The position numbers and the translations under genes are program-made. Of a stretch of 64,000 nt of DNA, positions 37,089-44,044 are shown piece after piece. Positions within the stretch are counted from its first letter, which is position 1. The number at the start of each line of letters is the position of its first letter. The notes below the pieces were generated by a model. It did no database searches. It saw nothing but the letters and a program-made list of their open reading frames with translations, and was not told the origin of the DNA. This DNA comes from Sphingobium cloacae (lineage in GTDB: Bacteria; Pseudomonadota; Alphaproteobacteria; Sphingomonadales; Sphingomonadaceae), in NCBI RefSeq assembly GCF_002355855.1, contig NZ_AP017655.1, positions 992,001-1,056,000 of the forward strand. The letters run 5' to 3'.

Positions 37089-38360
37089 TCAGTCCCGGTC
37101 CAGGGCGTAGGCCGTCTGTTTGAACTCGATCCCATCCAGAAGCCCCTGAATGTAGCCCGAGATAGTGTCGGCGGCCATGATGAGCGCGGTATCGAGCGTA
37201 TGGATGTAGTTGCTCGTGACCGATCCCTTCGCATGCCCGACCAGCGCGGCGATCGTGACTTCGGTGAAGCCGAGATCGTTGGCGATACTGGCGAAGCTGT
37301 GCCGCAGGACGTGTGGCGTGATGTCGGCGAGCGCGGTGTCCGCGAATATCTGCTCCCAATGGTTGGGGAAGCTCCCGAACGCATTGTCATCACCCTGGCC
37401 GGGAAAGACGTAGGTGCCGGTCTGCTCCTTCCGGCGGTTTTCGAGATACTCCACGACAGGCAAGCCGATCGGACGGATCGAGCTTCCTTCCTTACTGTCG
37501 ATCAGCCGGAGACAGCTTGAATCGGTGTCAGCCTCGCTCCAAGCCAAGGTGATCATCTCGGTCCGACGGCATCCGGTGAGCGCGAGCTGCCGGATGATGT
37601 CGACCGACAACTCATACTTCCCGTTCTCTGCAGCCTTGGTCAGGATGTCGCCGAGCAGGCGATATTCGGCCTCGGTCAGGCGCCGTCCGCGCACATTGTC
37701 CTTCGGCCGCCGGACGCCGTGGACGGGATTGAGGTCGATGATGCCTGCTTCAACCGCGTAGGTGAGGATGCCGCCGAACAGTCCGATCGTCCGGGTAGCC
37801 GTTCCGGCACCGCCGCGTACGATGGCGCGGCCGCGCAGCTTCTTCGTCTTGACGCTGCAGCGGGTCTTGCCGGCCATGATGTCTTTCAGGGCCTTCGTGA
37901 TGTCGGCCTTCACAAGGTCCTTGACCCTCCGAGTGCCGAGCAAGGGCACGATGTGGCGCTCGATGCGTCCTGTATCCGAGAGGATCGTGCTCGCCTTCTT
38001 TGGCCGGCCACCCTTACCCAAGATGAGGCCAGCCTTGAGATCAGCGACGTAGAGGTCGCACAGCTCCTTGACGGTGATCGCCTTGTTGTCGAGCTGCTTC
38101 TCCTCGGCGGGATCTTCACCCTGAGCGATGCGGCCTAGTTGGACCTTCGCTTCCTGGCGCGCGCGCTCGGGCGTCCAGATGCCATGCAAACCGATGGTGA
38201 ACCGACGCGAACGCTTGCCGAGGCGATACTGGATGACGTAGCTGCGCTTTCCCGACGTGAAGACACGGAGGCCGAAGCCGGGAAGTTCGTCGTCCCAGAT
38301 GACGTAATCTTTGGAGCGGCTTTCAGCGGCGTCAACGACCCTTTTGGTGAGCTTAGACAT
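37089..38360 (-). CDS. Tyrosine recombinase/integrase of the tRNA-Arg element, probably C-terminally truncated
   Basis: A 423-residue integrase of the P4-like class. The DUF4102-type N-terminus (DELPGFGLRVFTSGKRSYVI) recognises arm DNA. The catalytic residues are Arg in LTGCRRTEMITLAW, His-x-x-Arg in PHVLRHSFASIAN, His in AALVGHAKGSV and Tyr in SNYIHTLD. Its TGA stop is formed by the last bases of the IS21 end, immediately after KQTAYALDRD, where homologues usually continue. The missing tail lies beyond the catalytic tyrosine, so activity might survive. The start at 38,360 is 30 bp from the 11-bp repeats, suggesting autoregulation. Confidence 0.9.
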   Translation of the reverse strand: MSKLTKRVVDAAESRSKDYVIWDDELPGFGLRVFTSGKRSYVIQYRLGKRSRRFTIGLHGIWTPERARQEAKVQLGRIAQGEDPAEEKQLDNKAITVKELCDLYVADLKAGLILGKGGRPKKASTILSDTGRIERHIVPLLGTRRVKDLVKADITKALKDIMAGKTRCSVKTKKLRGRAIVRGGAGTATRTIGLFGGILTYAVEAGIIDLNPVHGVRRPKDNVRGRRLTEAEYRLLGDILTKAAENGKYELSVDIIRQLALTGCRRTEMITLAWSEADTDSSCLRLIDSKEGSSIRPIGLPVVEYLENRRKEQTGTYVFPGQGDDNAFGSFPNHWEQIFADTALADITPHVLRHSFASIANDLGFTEVTIAALVGHAKGSVTSNYIHTLDTALIMAADTISGYIQGLLDGIEFKQTAYALDRD

Positions 38361-38389
38361 GGGCTTTCTCCGAGCCGACAGCGCTCTCT

Positions 38390-38411
38390 CGCGTAAGCAT
38401 CACGTAAGCAA
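38390..38411 (+). repeat. Tandem 11-bp repeats near the right end (candidate integrase arm sites)
   Basis: CGCGTAAGCAT (38,390-38,400) and CACGTAAGCAA (38,401-38,411) match the pair at 31,897-31,918 in sequence, spacing and orientation. They lie between the integrase start and the right core, 128 bp inside the junction. Confidence 0.65.
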
Positions 38412-38495
38412 GCGGGCGAAAACTGTGGCGAGACAGAGCGTACTTCCGGCGGAAGCCGAAATCAAATTCTTTAGCGATTACAGGGAGATAGGCGG

Positions 38496-40202
38496 TCATC
38501 GGCGGCTCCTGGCGTTTATTGGCGGAGCCAGCGATAATCCCTCCGAAGGCAGAGGCCACAGGTTCGAATCCTGTCGGGTGCACCACTTCGGAACAAAGCT
38601 GGGCACTGGCCCCAGCTTTGTTCCCGGACCCGGTTTTCCGGCGAGAACCTCGAACAGCCGCGATTTCGAGCCGATGATGCGAACCTCGCCTTCGTCCACT
38701 TCCACGTGCTGGGCGAGCGCACGCAGGTGATCGCGGCGGTAGCCGCCACCCTCGATCCTGATTCTCTGACGGGCGGTGCTGGCGAAGCTGGCGAGCATGT
38801 CCGGGGTGATCGACTTGCGCCCTGAGCTGTCCAGCGAGGCGATGGCCCGCTCGGCATCGACGCGGGCCTGATCGCGGGTCGCCTTCAAGGTGGCGATGCG
38901 ATCCTTGAGATCGGCATCGTCGAGGTCGGCGATGCCGGATTCTATCGCGTCGAACAGCCGCTTCAAGCGCTGGTCGGCTTCCGTCGCCCGCTTGTTGAGT
39001 TCAGCGATATGCGCGCGCTTGCGTGTGGTGCGCTCCTCACGCCGGTCCAGCACGCTGGTCAGGATGGTCTCCAGCCGCTGCGGCTGCAACAGGCGGTCCT
39101 CAAGGTGCCCCGCGACGAGATCGTCCAGCTTCTCCATCGGCACGGTCATGCCGGTGCAGCCGGTCACGCCCTGCCGCGCCTTGGTGGAACAGGTATAGTA
39201 GCGATAGCGCCCGCCCTTGCCGGTGCGGATGGTCATGGCCCCGCCACATTTCGCGCAGTGGATGAGGCCGGTCAGCAGAGTGGGGCCGCCCACTACCTGC
39301 GGCGGCGCAACCCTGGGATTGCGGGCCTTCATGCGGGCCTGAACGGCATCAAAGATCGCCTGATCGATGAGGGCGGGCACGTCAACGACGACAATCTCGG
39401 AAGCCGGGTTCCGCTTGCGGCCCTTGCCGGTCCGGTTGAACTCGTGGCGGCCGGTGTAGGTCGAGCGGGTCAGAATCTGATGGACCGCGCCGACACCCCA
39501 GCGCCCGCCGTCGCGGGTGGTGATCCCGTTGGCATTGAGCCAGGTGGCGATGGCCTTGACGCCCATAGGGCCGTTGGTGCCGTCACCCTGCGAAGCGAGA
39601 CTGAATATCCGCCGCACGGTATCGGCGTGCAGCGGGTCGATCTCGATCTTCTTCTTGGCCTTGGCCCCGCGCTGCTCGGCCACGACCGTGCGATAGCCGA
39701 TGGGTGGGAGCGAGCCGTTCCAGAAACCCTGCCGTGCATTCTCGCGCATGGCGCGCAGCACATGCTTGGCGGTTTCCTTGGACTGGTATTCGTCGAACAG
39801 CGCCATAATCTGCCGCATCATGTTGTGCATCGGATCGTCGCCCATTTCCTGGGTGATCGAGACGAGGCGGACGCCGTTCTTGGCGAGCTTGCGGATGTAG
39901 AACTCCAGCTCGAAGTGATCGCGGAAGAAACGTGAGAAGCTGTGAACGACAACGACATCGAACGGAGCGGGCTTGGACGTGCCCGCCTCGATCATCCGCT
40001 GGAACTCCGGGCGGCGATCATTGGTGGCGGTGGCTCCCGGCTCGATGAAGGTTTCGACGAGCTGGTAGCCGCGCGCCTCGCAATAGGCTTCTCCCTGCCT
40101 CTGCTGATCGGGAAGCGATACGGCATGTTCGGCCTGCCGGGCGGTCGAGACGCGCAGGTAAAGCGCCGCGCGCTGCTGGATGGTGGAAACAGGGGCGTTC
40201 AT
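38496..40202 (-). CDS. Large serine recombinase (resolvase/invertase N-terminal, zinc-ribbon type)
   Basis: A 568-residue site-specific recombinase. The catalytic Ser is in AALYLRVSTARQAEH. The resolvase core includes VVVVHSFSRFFRD. A 'recombinase' domain (WLNANGITTRDGGRWGVGAV) follows, then a zinc ribbon (GLIHCAKCGGAMTI and a later Cys pair) and a long coiled coil. The last 30 residues are not native: from VPKWCTRQDSNLWPLPSEG the frame translates the antisense of the tRNA-Arg 3' half and then element DNA. It therefore abuts the attachment site, as integrases often do. It lies 16 bp after higA in the same direction. Confidence 0.9.
   Translation of the reverse strand: MNAPVSTIQQRAALYLRVSTARQAEHAVSLPDQQRQGEAYCEARGYQLVETFIEPGATATNDRRPEFQRMIEAGTSKPAPFDVVVVHSFSRFFRDHFELEFYIRKLAKNGVRLVSITQEMGDDPMHNMMRQIMALFDEYQSKETAKHVLRAMRENARQGFWNGSLPPIGYRTVVAEQRGAKAKKKIEIDPLHADTVRRIFSLASQGDGTNGPMGVKAIATWLNANGITTRDGGRWGVGAVHQILTRSTYTGRHEFNRTGKGRKRNPASEIVVVDVPALIDQAIFDAVQARMKARNPRVAPPQVVGGPTLLTGLIHCAKCGGAMTIRTGKGGRYRYYTCSTKARQGVTGCTGMTVPMEKLDDLVAGHLEDRLLQPQRLETILTSVLDRREERTTRKRAHIAELNKRATEADQRLKRLFDAIESGIADLDDADLKDRIATLKATRDQARVDAERAIASLDSSGRKSITPDMLASFASTARQRIRIEGGGYRRDHLRALAQHVEVDEGEVRIIGSKSRLFEVLAGKPGPGTKLGPVPSFVPKWCTRQDSNLWPLPSEGLSLAPPINARSRR
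38539..38585 (+). pseudogene. 3' half of the disrupted host tRNA-Arg(CCG)
   Basis: From the shared 12-mer CCCTCCGAAGGC the sequence runs through the variable loop and T-arm (AGGTTCGAATCCT) to the acceptor strand CGGGTGC, an A discriminator and CCA at 38,585. It complements the 5' half at 31,756-31,797 exactly in length (77 nt total). It lies antisense inside the serine recombinase reading frame. Confidence 0.9.
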
Positions 40203-40214
40203 CGAGATATCTCG
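40203..40214. promoter_or_regulatory. Perfect palindrome between higA and the serine recombinase gene
   Basis: CGAGATATCTCG occupies almost the whole 16-bp gap and touches the recombinase ATG at 40,202. It could be an operator or a small hairpin affecting translation. Function is unproven. Confidence 0.4.
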
Positions 40215-40218
40215 CTAC

Positions 40219-40527
40219 TCAGGCTGCGTGCTTCAACGGGCGGGCACGCTCGACCCGCTCACGTTCCCTTGGCGTGTTCATCACTTCCCACAGGTCGTTG
40301 CGCCGCTGGAGGTTGAGCCAGAAGTCGGGAGTGTTGCCGAATACGCGGGCAAGAATGAGCGCGGTCGCAGCGGTGATGTTCCGGCGGTTTCCGCACAGTT
40401 CGTTGACGTGCTTGCGCTGCACGCCCATCGCTTCGGCCAAGGCGCCCTGGGTCAGCCCCATCGGCTCCATGAATTCCTCGGTCAGGATTTCGCCGACAGA
40501 GGCCGGCTTGCGCTTAGTCATCAGCAT
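40219..40527 (-). CDS. higA: HigA-family antitoxin (Xre-type)
   Basis: A 102-residue antitoxin and autorepressor. KPASVGEILTEEFMEPMGLT opens the HigA family fold. The helix-turn-helix is QGALAEAMGVQRKHVNELCG. FGNTPDFWLNLQRRNDLWEV is the usual C-terminal signature. It follows the toxin gene by 13 bp, the inverted toxin-first order typical of higBA. ATG at 40,527; an in-frame ATG two codons later is possible. It is followed by the recombinase in the same orientation. Confidence 0.92.
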   Translation of the reverse strand: MLMTKRKPASVGEILTEEFMEPMGLTQGALAEAMGVQRKHVNELCGNRRNITAATALILARVFGNTPDFWLNLQRRNDLWEVMNTPRERERVERARPLKHAA

Positions 40528-40540
40528 TGTCGCCTCGCTT

Positions 40541-40837
40541 TCATCGGTAGCTGTGGTCGTCCAGATAGATCCCGTCCGCCTCTCCGTGCTCCCCGTCCCA
40601 GCGGAAGATCAACCGCCATTGCTGGTTGACACGGATCGAATGAAACCCCGCCAGATTGCCGCGCAGCTTCTCGAAATGATTACTGGGCGGCACGCGAAGG
40701 TCCGAATCGGATACGGCATCGTCAATCATCTGGAGCTTGCGGAACAACCGGGCTTCGAGGTCGGACGGGATATTGCGGGAGTGGACATCATCCACGAAAA
40801 AGGCCCGCAGCCAGTCATCCCGAAAGCCGACGATCAT
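40541..40837 (-). CDS. higB: HigB-family toxin (RelE superfamily mRNA interferase)
   Basis: A 98-residue toxin. MIVGFRDDWLRAFFVDD, ARLFRKLQMIDDA, SNHFEKLRGNLAGFHSIRVN and QQWRLIFRWDG follow the HigB/RelE pattern, with the basic and aromatic residues used in ribosome-dependent mRNA cleavage. The ATG at 40,837 is the family start; the frame to 40,870 adds nothing recognisable. Partner higA follows. Confidence 0.92.
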   Translation of the reverse strand: MIVGFRDDWLRAFFVDDVHSRNIPSDLEARLFRKLQMIDDAVSDSDLRVPPSNHFEKLRGNLAGFHSIRVNQQWRLIFRWDGEHGEADGIYLDDHSYR

Positions 40838-40918
40838 TCGCTTCTCCGTTGTTGAGGCTATGTACCGCACTATGACCCAAATAACAAGGGTTAGTTGGGG
40901 CCCTGCCGGGCAAAGCGT

Positions 40919-41137
40919 TCAGATGTCGCCGAACAGTTCGTCGAACAGGTCGCCGAACCATGCCTCGAACACGTCGATTTCGGCCTCGCTGACCGGCACC
41001 GGGTCGAGCCAATCGTCCGTGACCGTCCAGGTCGCAAGGTCATGCTTGGGCGGACGGCCCATTGGCAAGCGGTAGCCCAGCAGCGCCTCAAGCTGCTCGG
41101 AAGCGGTCGGCGGATATTGCTTGCGCGGGCGGACCAT
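40919..41137 (-). CDS. Hypothetical protein of the mobile segment
   Basis: A 72-residue acidic protein (MVRPRKQYPPTASEQLEALL to FGDLFDELFGDI) starting at the ATG at 41,137, eight bases after the AlpA-like gene. It has a basic head and a strongly acidic C-terminal half, with no known domain. Its constant place beside AlpA-like regulators in sphingomonad elements is my recollection rather than something shown here. Function unknown. Confidence 0.6.
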   Translation of the reverse strand: MVRPRKQYPPTASEQLEALLGYRLPMGRPPKHDLATWTVTDDWLDPVPVSEAEIDVFEAWFGDLFDELFGDI

Positions 41138-41145
41138 GAGGCGGT

Positions 41146-41358
41146 TCAGGCGCGCGGGCGATGGGCGCTGCGATGCCAGCCCGCCGGGTCGGCGATCCAG
41201 GCGTCGATGGCGCTCTCGTGCCACCCCGCGCCGTGGGTGCCGATCTTGAGCTGCGGCGGGAACGTGCCCTCGGCGATCTTGCGGTAGATGCTGGATCGGG
41301 ACAGGCCGGTGCGGTGAAGCACGGTCCTCATGCGGATGATACGCTCGGGAGGCTGCAT
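41146..41358 (-). CDS. AlpA-family helix-turn-helix regulator
   Basis: A 70-residue DNA-binding protein. RIIRMRTVLHRTGLSRSSIY and RKIAEGTFPPQLKIG are the classic AlpA/excisionase-like winged helix, followed by WHESAIDAWI. Such proteins control excision or integrase genes of P4-like elements. I chose the ATG at 41,358 (MQPPERI); the longer frame has no homology. It is encoded just upstream of the small hypothetical protein and likely cotranscribed. Confidence 0.88.
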   Translation of the reverse strand: MQPPERIIRMRTVLHRTGLSRSSIYRKIAEGTFPPQLKIGTHGAGWHESAIDAWIADPAGWHRSAHRPRA

Positions 41359-41526
41359 AGTTTTGGAGTCGCTCGCTGGATCGTTGCAACATGCCCCGGA
41401 ACCCAGCAGGACAGCTGCGCACCGAGCGTGCAAGAGCTGTGGATGGAGCGTAGCAGGCTGGCGCAGAAAAACAGGCAATCGGCGGGTAGGTGTCCACCTG
41501 GATACAGGCAGGCACCCGGCATCGAC

Positions 41527-41991
41527 CTACATCCCGATGCCGATGCCCCGCCCGATTCCATAATCGATGCCGTGCTTGAAACACAGCTCCCGGCCGATCG
41601 ATCGCTGCGAGTCCATCGCGATGCCAAGCGCAGCCTTGCGGTTGGCGAGCACCGATTTAAGCTGGGGATCGCGTTCGAGCTTGTAGGCCATTTCGCCCAT
41701 CGTGCGGCGGGTGGCGCGATAGCCGCCGATGTCGCTGCCCTGGTATTGAGCAAGGCTCTTCGCTTCCAGCTTCTTCCAGTTGTCGATGAACCGGTCGGCG
41801 CGCTTGCCGAGGTCGGCCCGATCGGTGCGGATTTCGGTTTCGAGCTGGAGTGCGGTGATGGCGCGCTGGACCCTGCCGCTGGCCGCTTCGGCGGGAAGCG
41901 CCGGGTTCTTGGCATAGGCGGCTTCGGCATCGCGCCAACCAAAGGGCCGCACCTCCTCGAACGCCTTGCGGGAGTCGGTCAGCTCGCGCAT
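41527..41991 (-). pseudogene. traA: C-terminal fragment of a Ti-type conjugative relaxase TraA
   Basis: About 155 residues matching the end of large TraA relaxase/helicase proteins: RELTDSRKAFEEVRPFGWRD, AYAKNPALPAEAASGRVQRA, ALQLETEIRT and the terminal YKLERDPQL and LANRKAALGI stretch. The nuclease and helicase domains that make up the other 800 or more residues are missing. Upstream homology ends near 42,000, where the frame meets an unrelated plus-strand gene. It shows that this segment came from a conjugative plasmid or element. Confidence 0.8.
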
Positions 41992-42005
41992 CCCGCACGG
42001 TCGAC

Positions 42006-42899
42006 GTGCGATCCCTCATTCATGCTTGCTGCGTGACATTGAGTACGACGCCTATCGCCTGCGGCAAGGTGTCCGTCGTTCCCGTGATCTCGGTAGGGTT
42101 TCCTGCGCCGGATATTGCTATCCACGGCGGCGACCGGGATTCGGCACTGCTGCGGTCCGCCAGCGAGGCACTTGAGGCCGCATCGCCGGGTGGCATATCG
42201 ACTGTGTCGCCCGCCTACGAAAGCGACATGGCTAAGGCCGCCGCACTGCTGTCGGCGGTGGCAAGCGCGCCCACACTTGCATGGCAACCTGTGCGGAATG
42301 CCGAAAGCGCCTGCGAAATCTTGTACCGCGAGGCTTTGCTGCGGACCGTCGATGCGCATGGAGTCGCCGCGTCGGCCGGTGCCGCCGTGCAGGCGATCGA
42401 GCGGCTTGAGTGTGGGCCGGCGCTCGACTGCCTTATTGTGTCAAAGGTTCCCGACCTGCCTGCCGAAATGCTGCGCACGAGCGTCGCCGGGCCTCCCGCC
42501 CCTGCCGCCGCATCCCCCGACGCAGTCGCTGGCGCGACGCTAAATGAAGTTGCCGCGTCGGGCCAGGCGCCGGGCGGCTCCGCGCTTCAGATCGGATTTG
42601 AGTTCGGCAATGTTACCCCGACGGGCAATGCCCAGGCGATCCTGGACCAGATCGCGACGCTGGCGGCCAGCGGGCCGGTCAACGTCATGATCGTCGCCAG
42701 AGATACCGAGAACTGGGACCCGGCGAAGCGCGACAGCCTGCTCGACGAGCGCCTGGCCGCCATCGTTTCCGCGCTGGCCAACCGCGGCATCGCGCCTGCC
42801 GCGATCGCCGTCACCTGGCGTCCCGATCGCGCGGACACGTCCATTCATCGTGACGGGCCCGGCTTGCAGGAAATCGCGCGCATCCAGGTCCGAAAATGA
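42006..42899 (+). CDS. Protein with C-terminal OmpA-like domain, probably 5'-truncated
   Basis: A 297-residue frame from GTG at 42,006. The last 110 residues resemble an OmpA-like peptidoglycan-associating fold: LQIGFEFGNVTPTGNAQAIL, VNVMIVARDTENWDPAKR, and LLDERLAAIVSALANRGIAP. Residues 40-150 are unrecognised, with a Cys-containing helix (NAESACEILYREALLRTVDA). There is no convincing signal peptide, and the frame begins right beside the traA breakpoint, so the true 5' end was probably lost. It precedes the exported repeat protein by 81 bp; both may belong to one surface system. Function unknown. Confidence 0.55.
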   Translation: MRSLIHACCVTLSTTPIACGKVSVVPVISVGFPAPDIAIHGGDRDSALLRSASEALEAASPGGISTVSPAYESDMAKAAALLSAVASAPTLAWQPVRNAESACEILYREALLRTVDAHGVAASAGAAVQAIERLECGPALDCLIVSKVPDLPAEMLRTSVAGPPAPAAASPDAVAGATLNEVAASGQAPGGSALQIGFEFGNVTPTGNAQAILDQIATLAASGPVNVMIVARDTENWDPAKRDSLLDERLAAIVSALANRGIAPAAIAVTWRPDRADTSIHRDGPGLQEIARIQVRK

Positions 42900-42980
42900 A
42901 AGGAGAAGGAGAATTAGGTGGCCCGCAGCCGGTCAAGATTCCGCATTTTGAAATTTAGATCACCAAACAGGGGATTATCC

Positions 42981-43781
42981 ATGAAAAGAATGACTTCACT
43001 TCGTTCCACGCTGCTCGCAGGCGCAAGTATAGCCGTTGCGGGCTTCGGATCGTCCGTCTTTGCGGCTCCTGCCTATACGGGCCCGTCCGTCAATGTCATA
43101 GGGGCGGCCACGCTCGACGCGCAGCAGTCCAATGGCACCTATGAAGGCCTCTCCGCCGTGACGCTGGGCGCCAACACCGATGGCGTGATTTCCGTCCTGC
43201 TCAACAGCAACGACCCCGATGTCTATGCGCTGACGGGCGGCACGGTGACCGTGGGCACGACGGGCGCGGGCAACGGCAATACCGCAAACGCGACCGGCTA
43301 TGCCAACACCGCCAGCCTCGCGCTTGAACTGACCTCGGCCAACACGCTGACCGGCTCGGGCTCCGCCAACGTGCTGGCGACCGCTAATTCGGGCTCTGTC
43401 ACCCCGGTGGGCGCCACGGTCACCGCAACCGACGATCTTGGCGTGCATGTCGCGCAGCAGAACAACGGCGTCGACGCGACGGTGACGAACGCCACGCAGA
43501 TGAAGATCGCTCTCGACCATGGGGCAGAGAACAGCACGCTCACGCAGGCGGGCAACGCCATCAGCGGCACCGGCGTGCTGAACTCCACCAACTCGTCGTT
43601 CACCGGCTCGAACGTCAATGCCTCGACCGCCTCCCTCGGTTTCGGCTCGGCCCAGTCGAGCGTCGCGTCGAGCCTGTCGGTGACGGTCGGCGGCCTTAAC
43701 ACCGTCACCACCTCCAGCGACGCCGACGAGGATACCTTGGCCCGAAGGGGGGACGTTAGGTTGGAGCTGCGTAAACCTTGA
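42981..43781 (+). CDS. Exported Asn/Thr/Ser-rich repetitive protein, probably 3'-truncated
   Basis: A 266-residue protein with a signal peptide (MKRMTSLRSTLLAGASIAVA to VFA) and AGGGGA eight bases upstream of the ATG. The mature part is low-complexity, rich in Asn, Thr, Ser and Gly, with irregular strand-like units (AVTLGANTDGVISVLLNSND, QQNNGVDATVTNATQMKIAL, NSTLTQAGNAISGTG) resembling beta-helical or curlin-like surface proteins. The last residues (LARRGDVRLELRKP) break this composition, so the original C-terminus was probably replaced. Adhesin or amyloid role is a guess. Confidence 0.6.
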   Translation: MKRMTSLRSTLLAGASIAVAGFGSSVFAAPAYTGPSVNVIGAATLDAQQSNGTYEGLSAVTLGANTDGVISVLLNSNDPDVYALTGGTVTVGTTGAGNGNTANATGYANTASLALELTSANTLTGSGSANVLATANSGSVTPVGATVTATDDLGVHVAQQNNGVDATVTNATQMKIALDHGAENSTLTQAGNAISGTGVLNSTNSSFTGSNVNASTASLGFGSAQSSVASSLSVTVGGLNTVTTSSDADEDTLARRGDVRLELRKP

Positions 43782-44044
43782 ATAGCGTCACTCAATGGCG
43801 CGTCGTTTGATGACATTCCTCTCGTCGATGTCGAGAGTGAATGTCGGCTATTGGAGAGCGACCGAAACTGGGGCCCAAAGCAGGAGGCTGACTTCTGGGC
43901 CGTCAGCAGAACGTCGGTTCGAATTGCAAGCACCACGAAATCGGCCACGATTTGCTCGTGGGGAGCGACGGTCGCTCCGGAGGCTGCGGACAGCTATTTG
44001 AACACCCTTAGCGGATCGGCTCGCAATTGCTTAGACTGCGGGTC
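43782..44044. other. Non-coding junction before the NACHT gene
   Basis: No credible gene is visible here. The GC content is lower than that of neighbours, and the stretch lies between a truncated gene and the NACHT gene, so a recombination junction is likely. I see no inverted repeats at its edges. Confidence 0.5.

Larger units (their letters stand above)
34571..37091 (-). mobile_element. IS21-family insertion sequence
   Basis: About 2.5 kb, with istA then istB reading on the minus strand. The ends are imperfect inverted repeats: TGTCAAACGGCGTTCAAAAG at the left and, reversed, TGAGGATCAGCGTGCAATAG at the right. A second internal repeat (GATCGGCGT followed by an AGGGACCCC-like tract) occurs at each end, as is usual for IS21 transposase sites. 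The outermost left bases read TTGACA outward, a possible -35. Flanking bases (CTGAA left, GTCCC right) show no target duplication, so the element sits at a rearranged or deleted junction. Confidence 0.85.

Noticed and set aside
38353..38586. Short frame giving HPTGFEPVASAF-like peptide at the tRNA half
   Set aside because: This is the well-known spurious translation of a tRNA gene's antisense strand.
43798..44001. Small plus-strand ORFs in the gap before the NACHT gene
   Set aside because: They have no ribosome site or coherent composition and overlap in several frames; I cannot support any of them.
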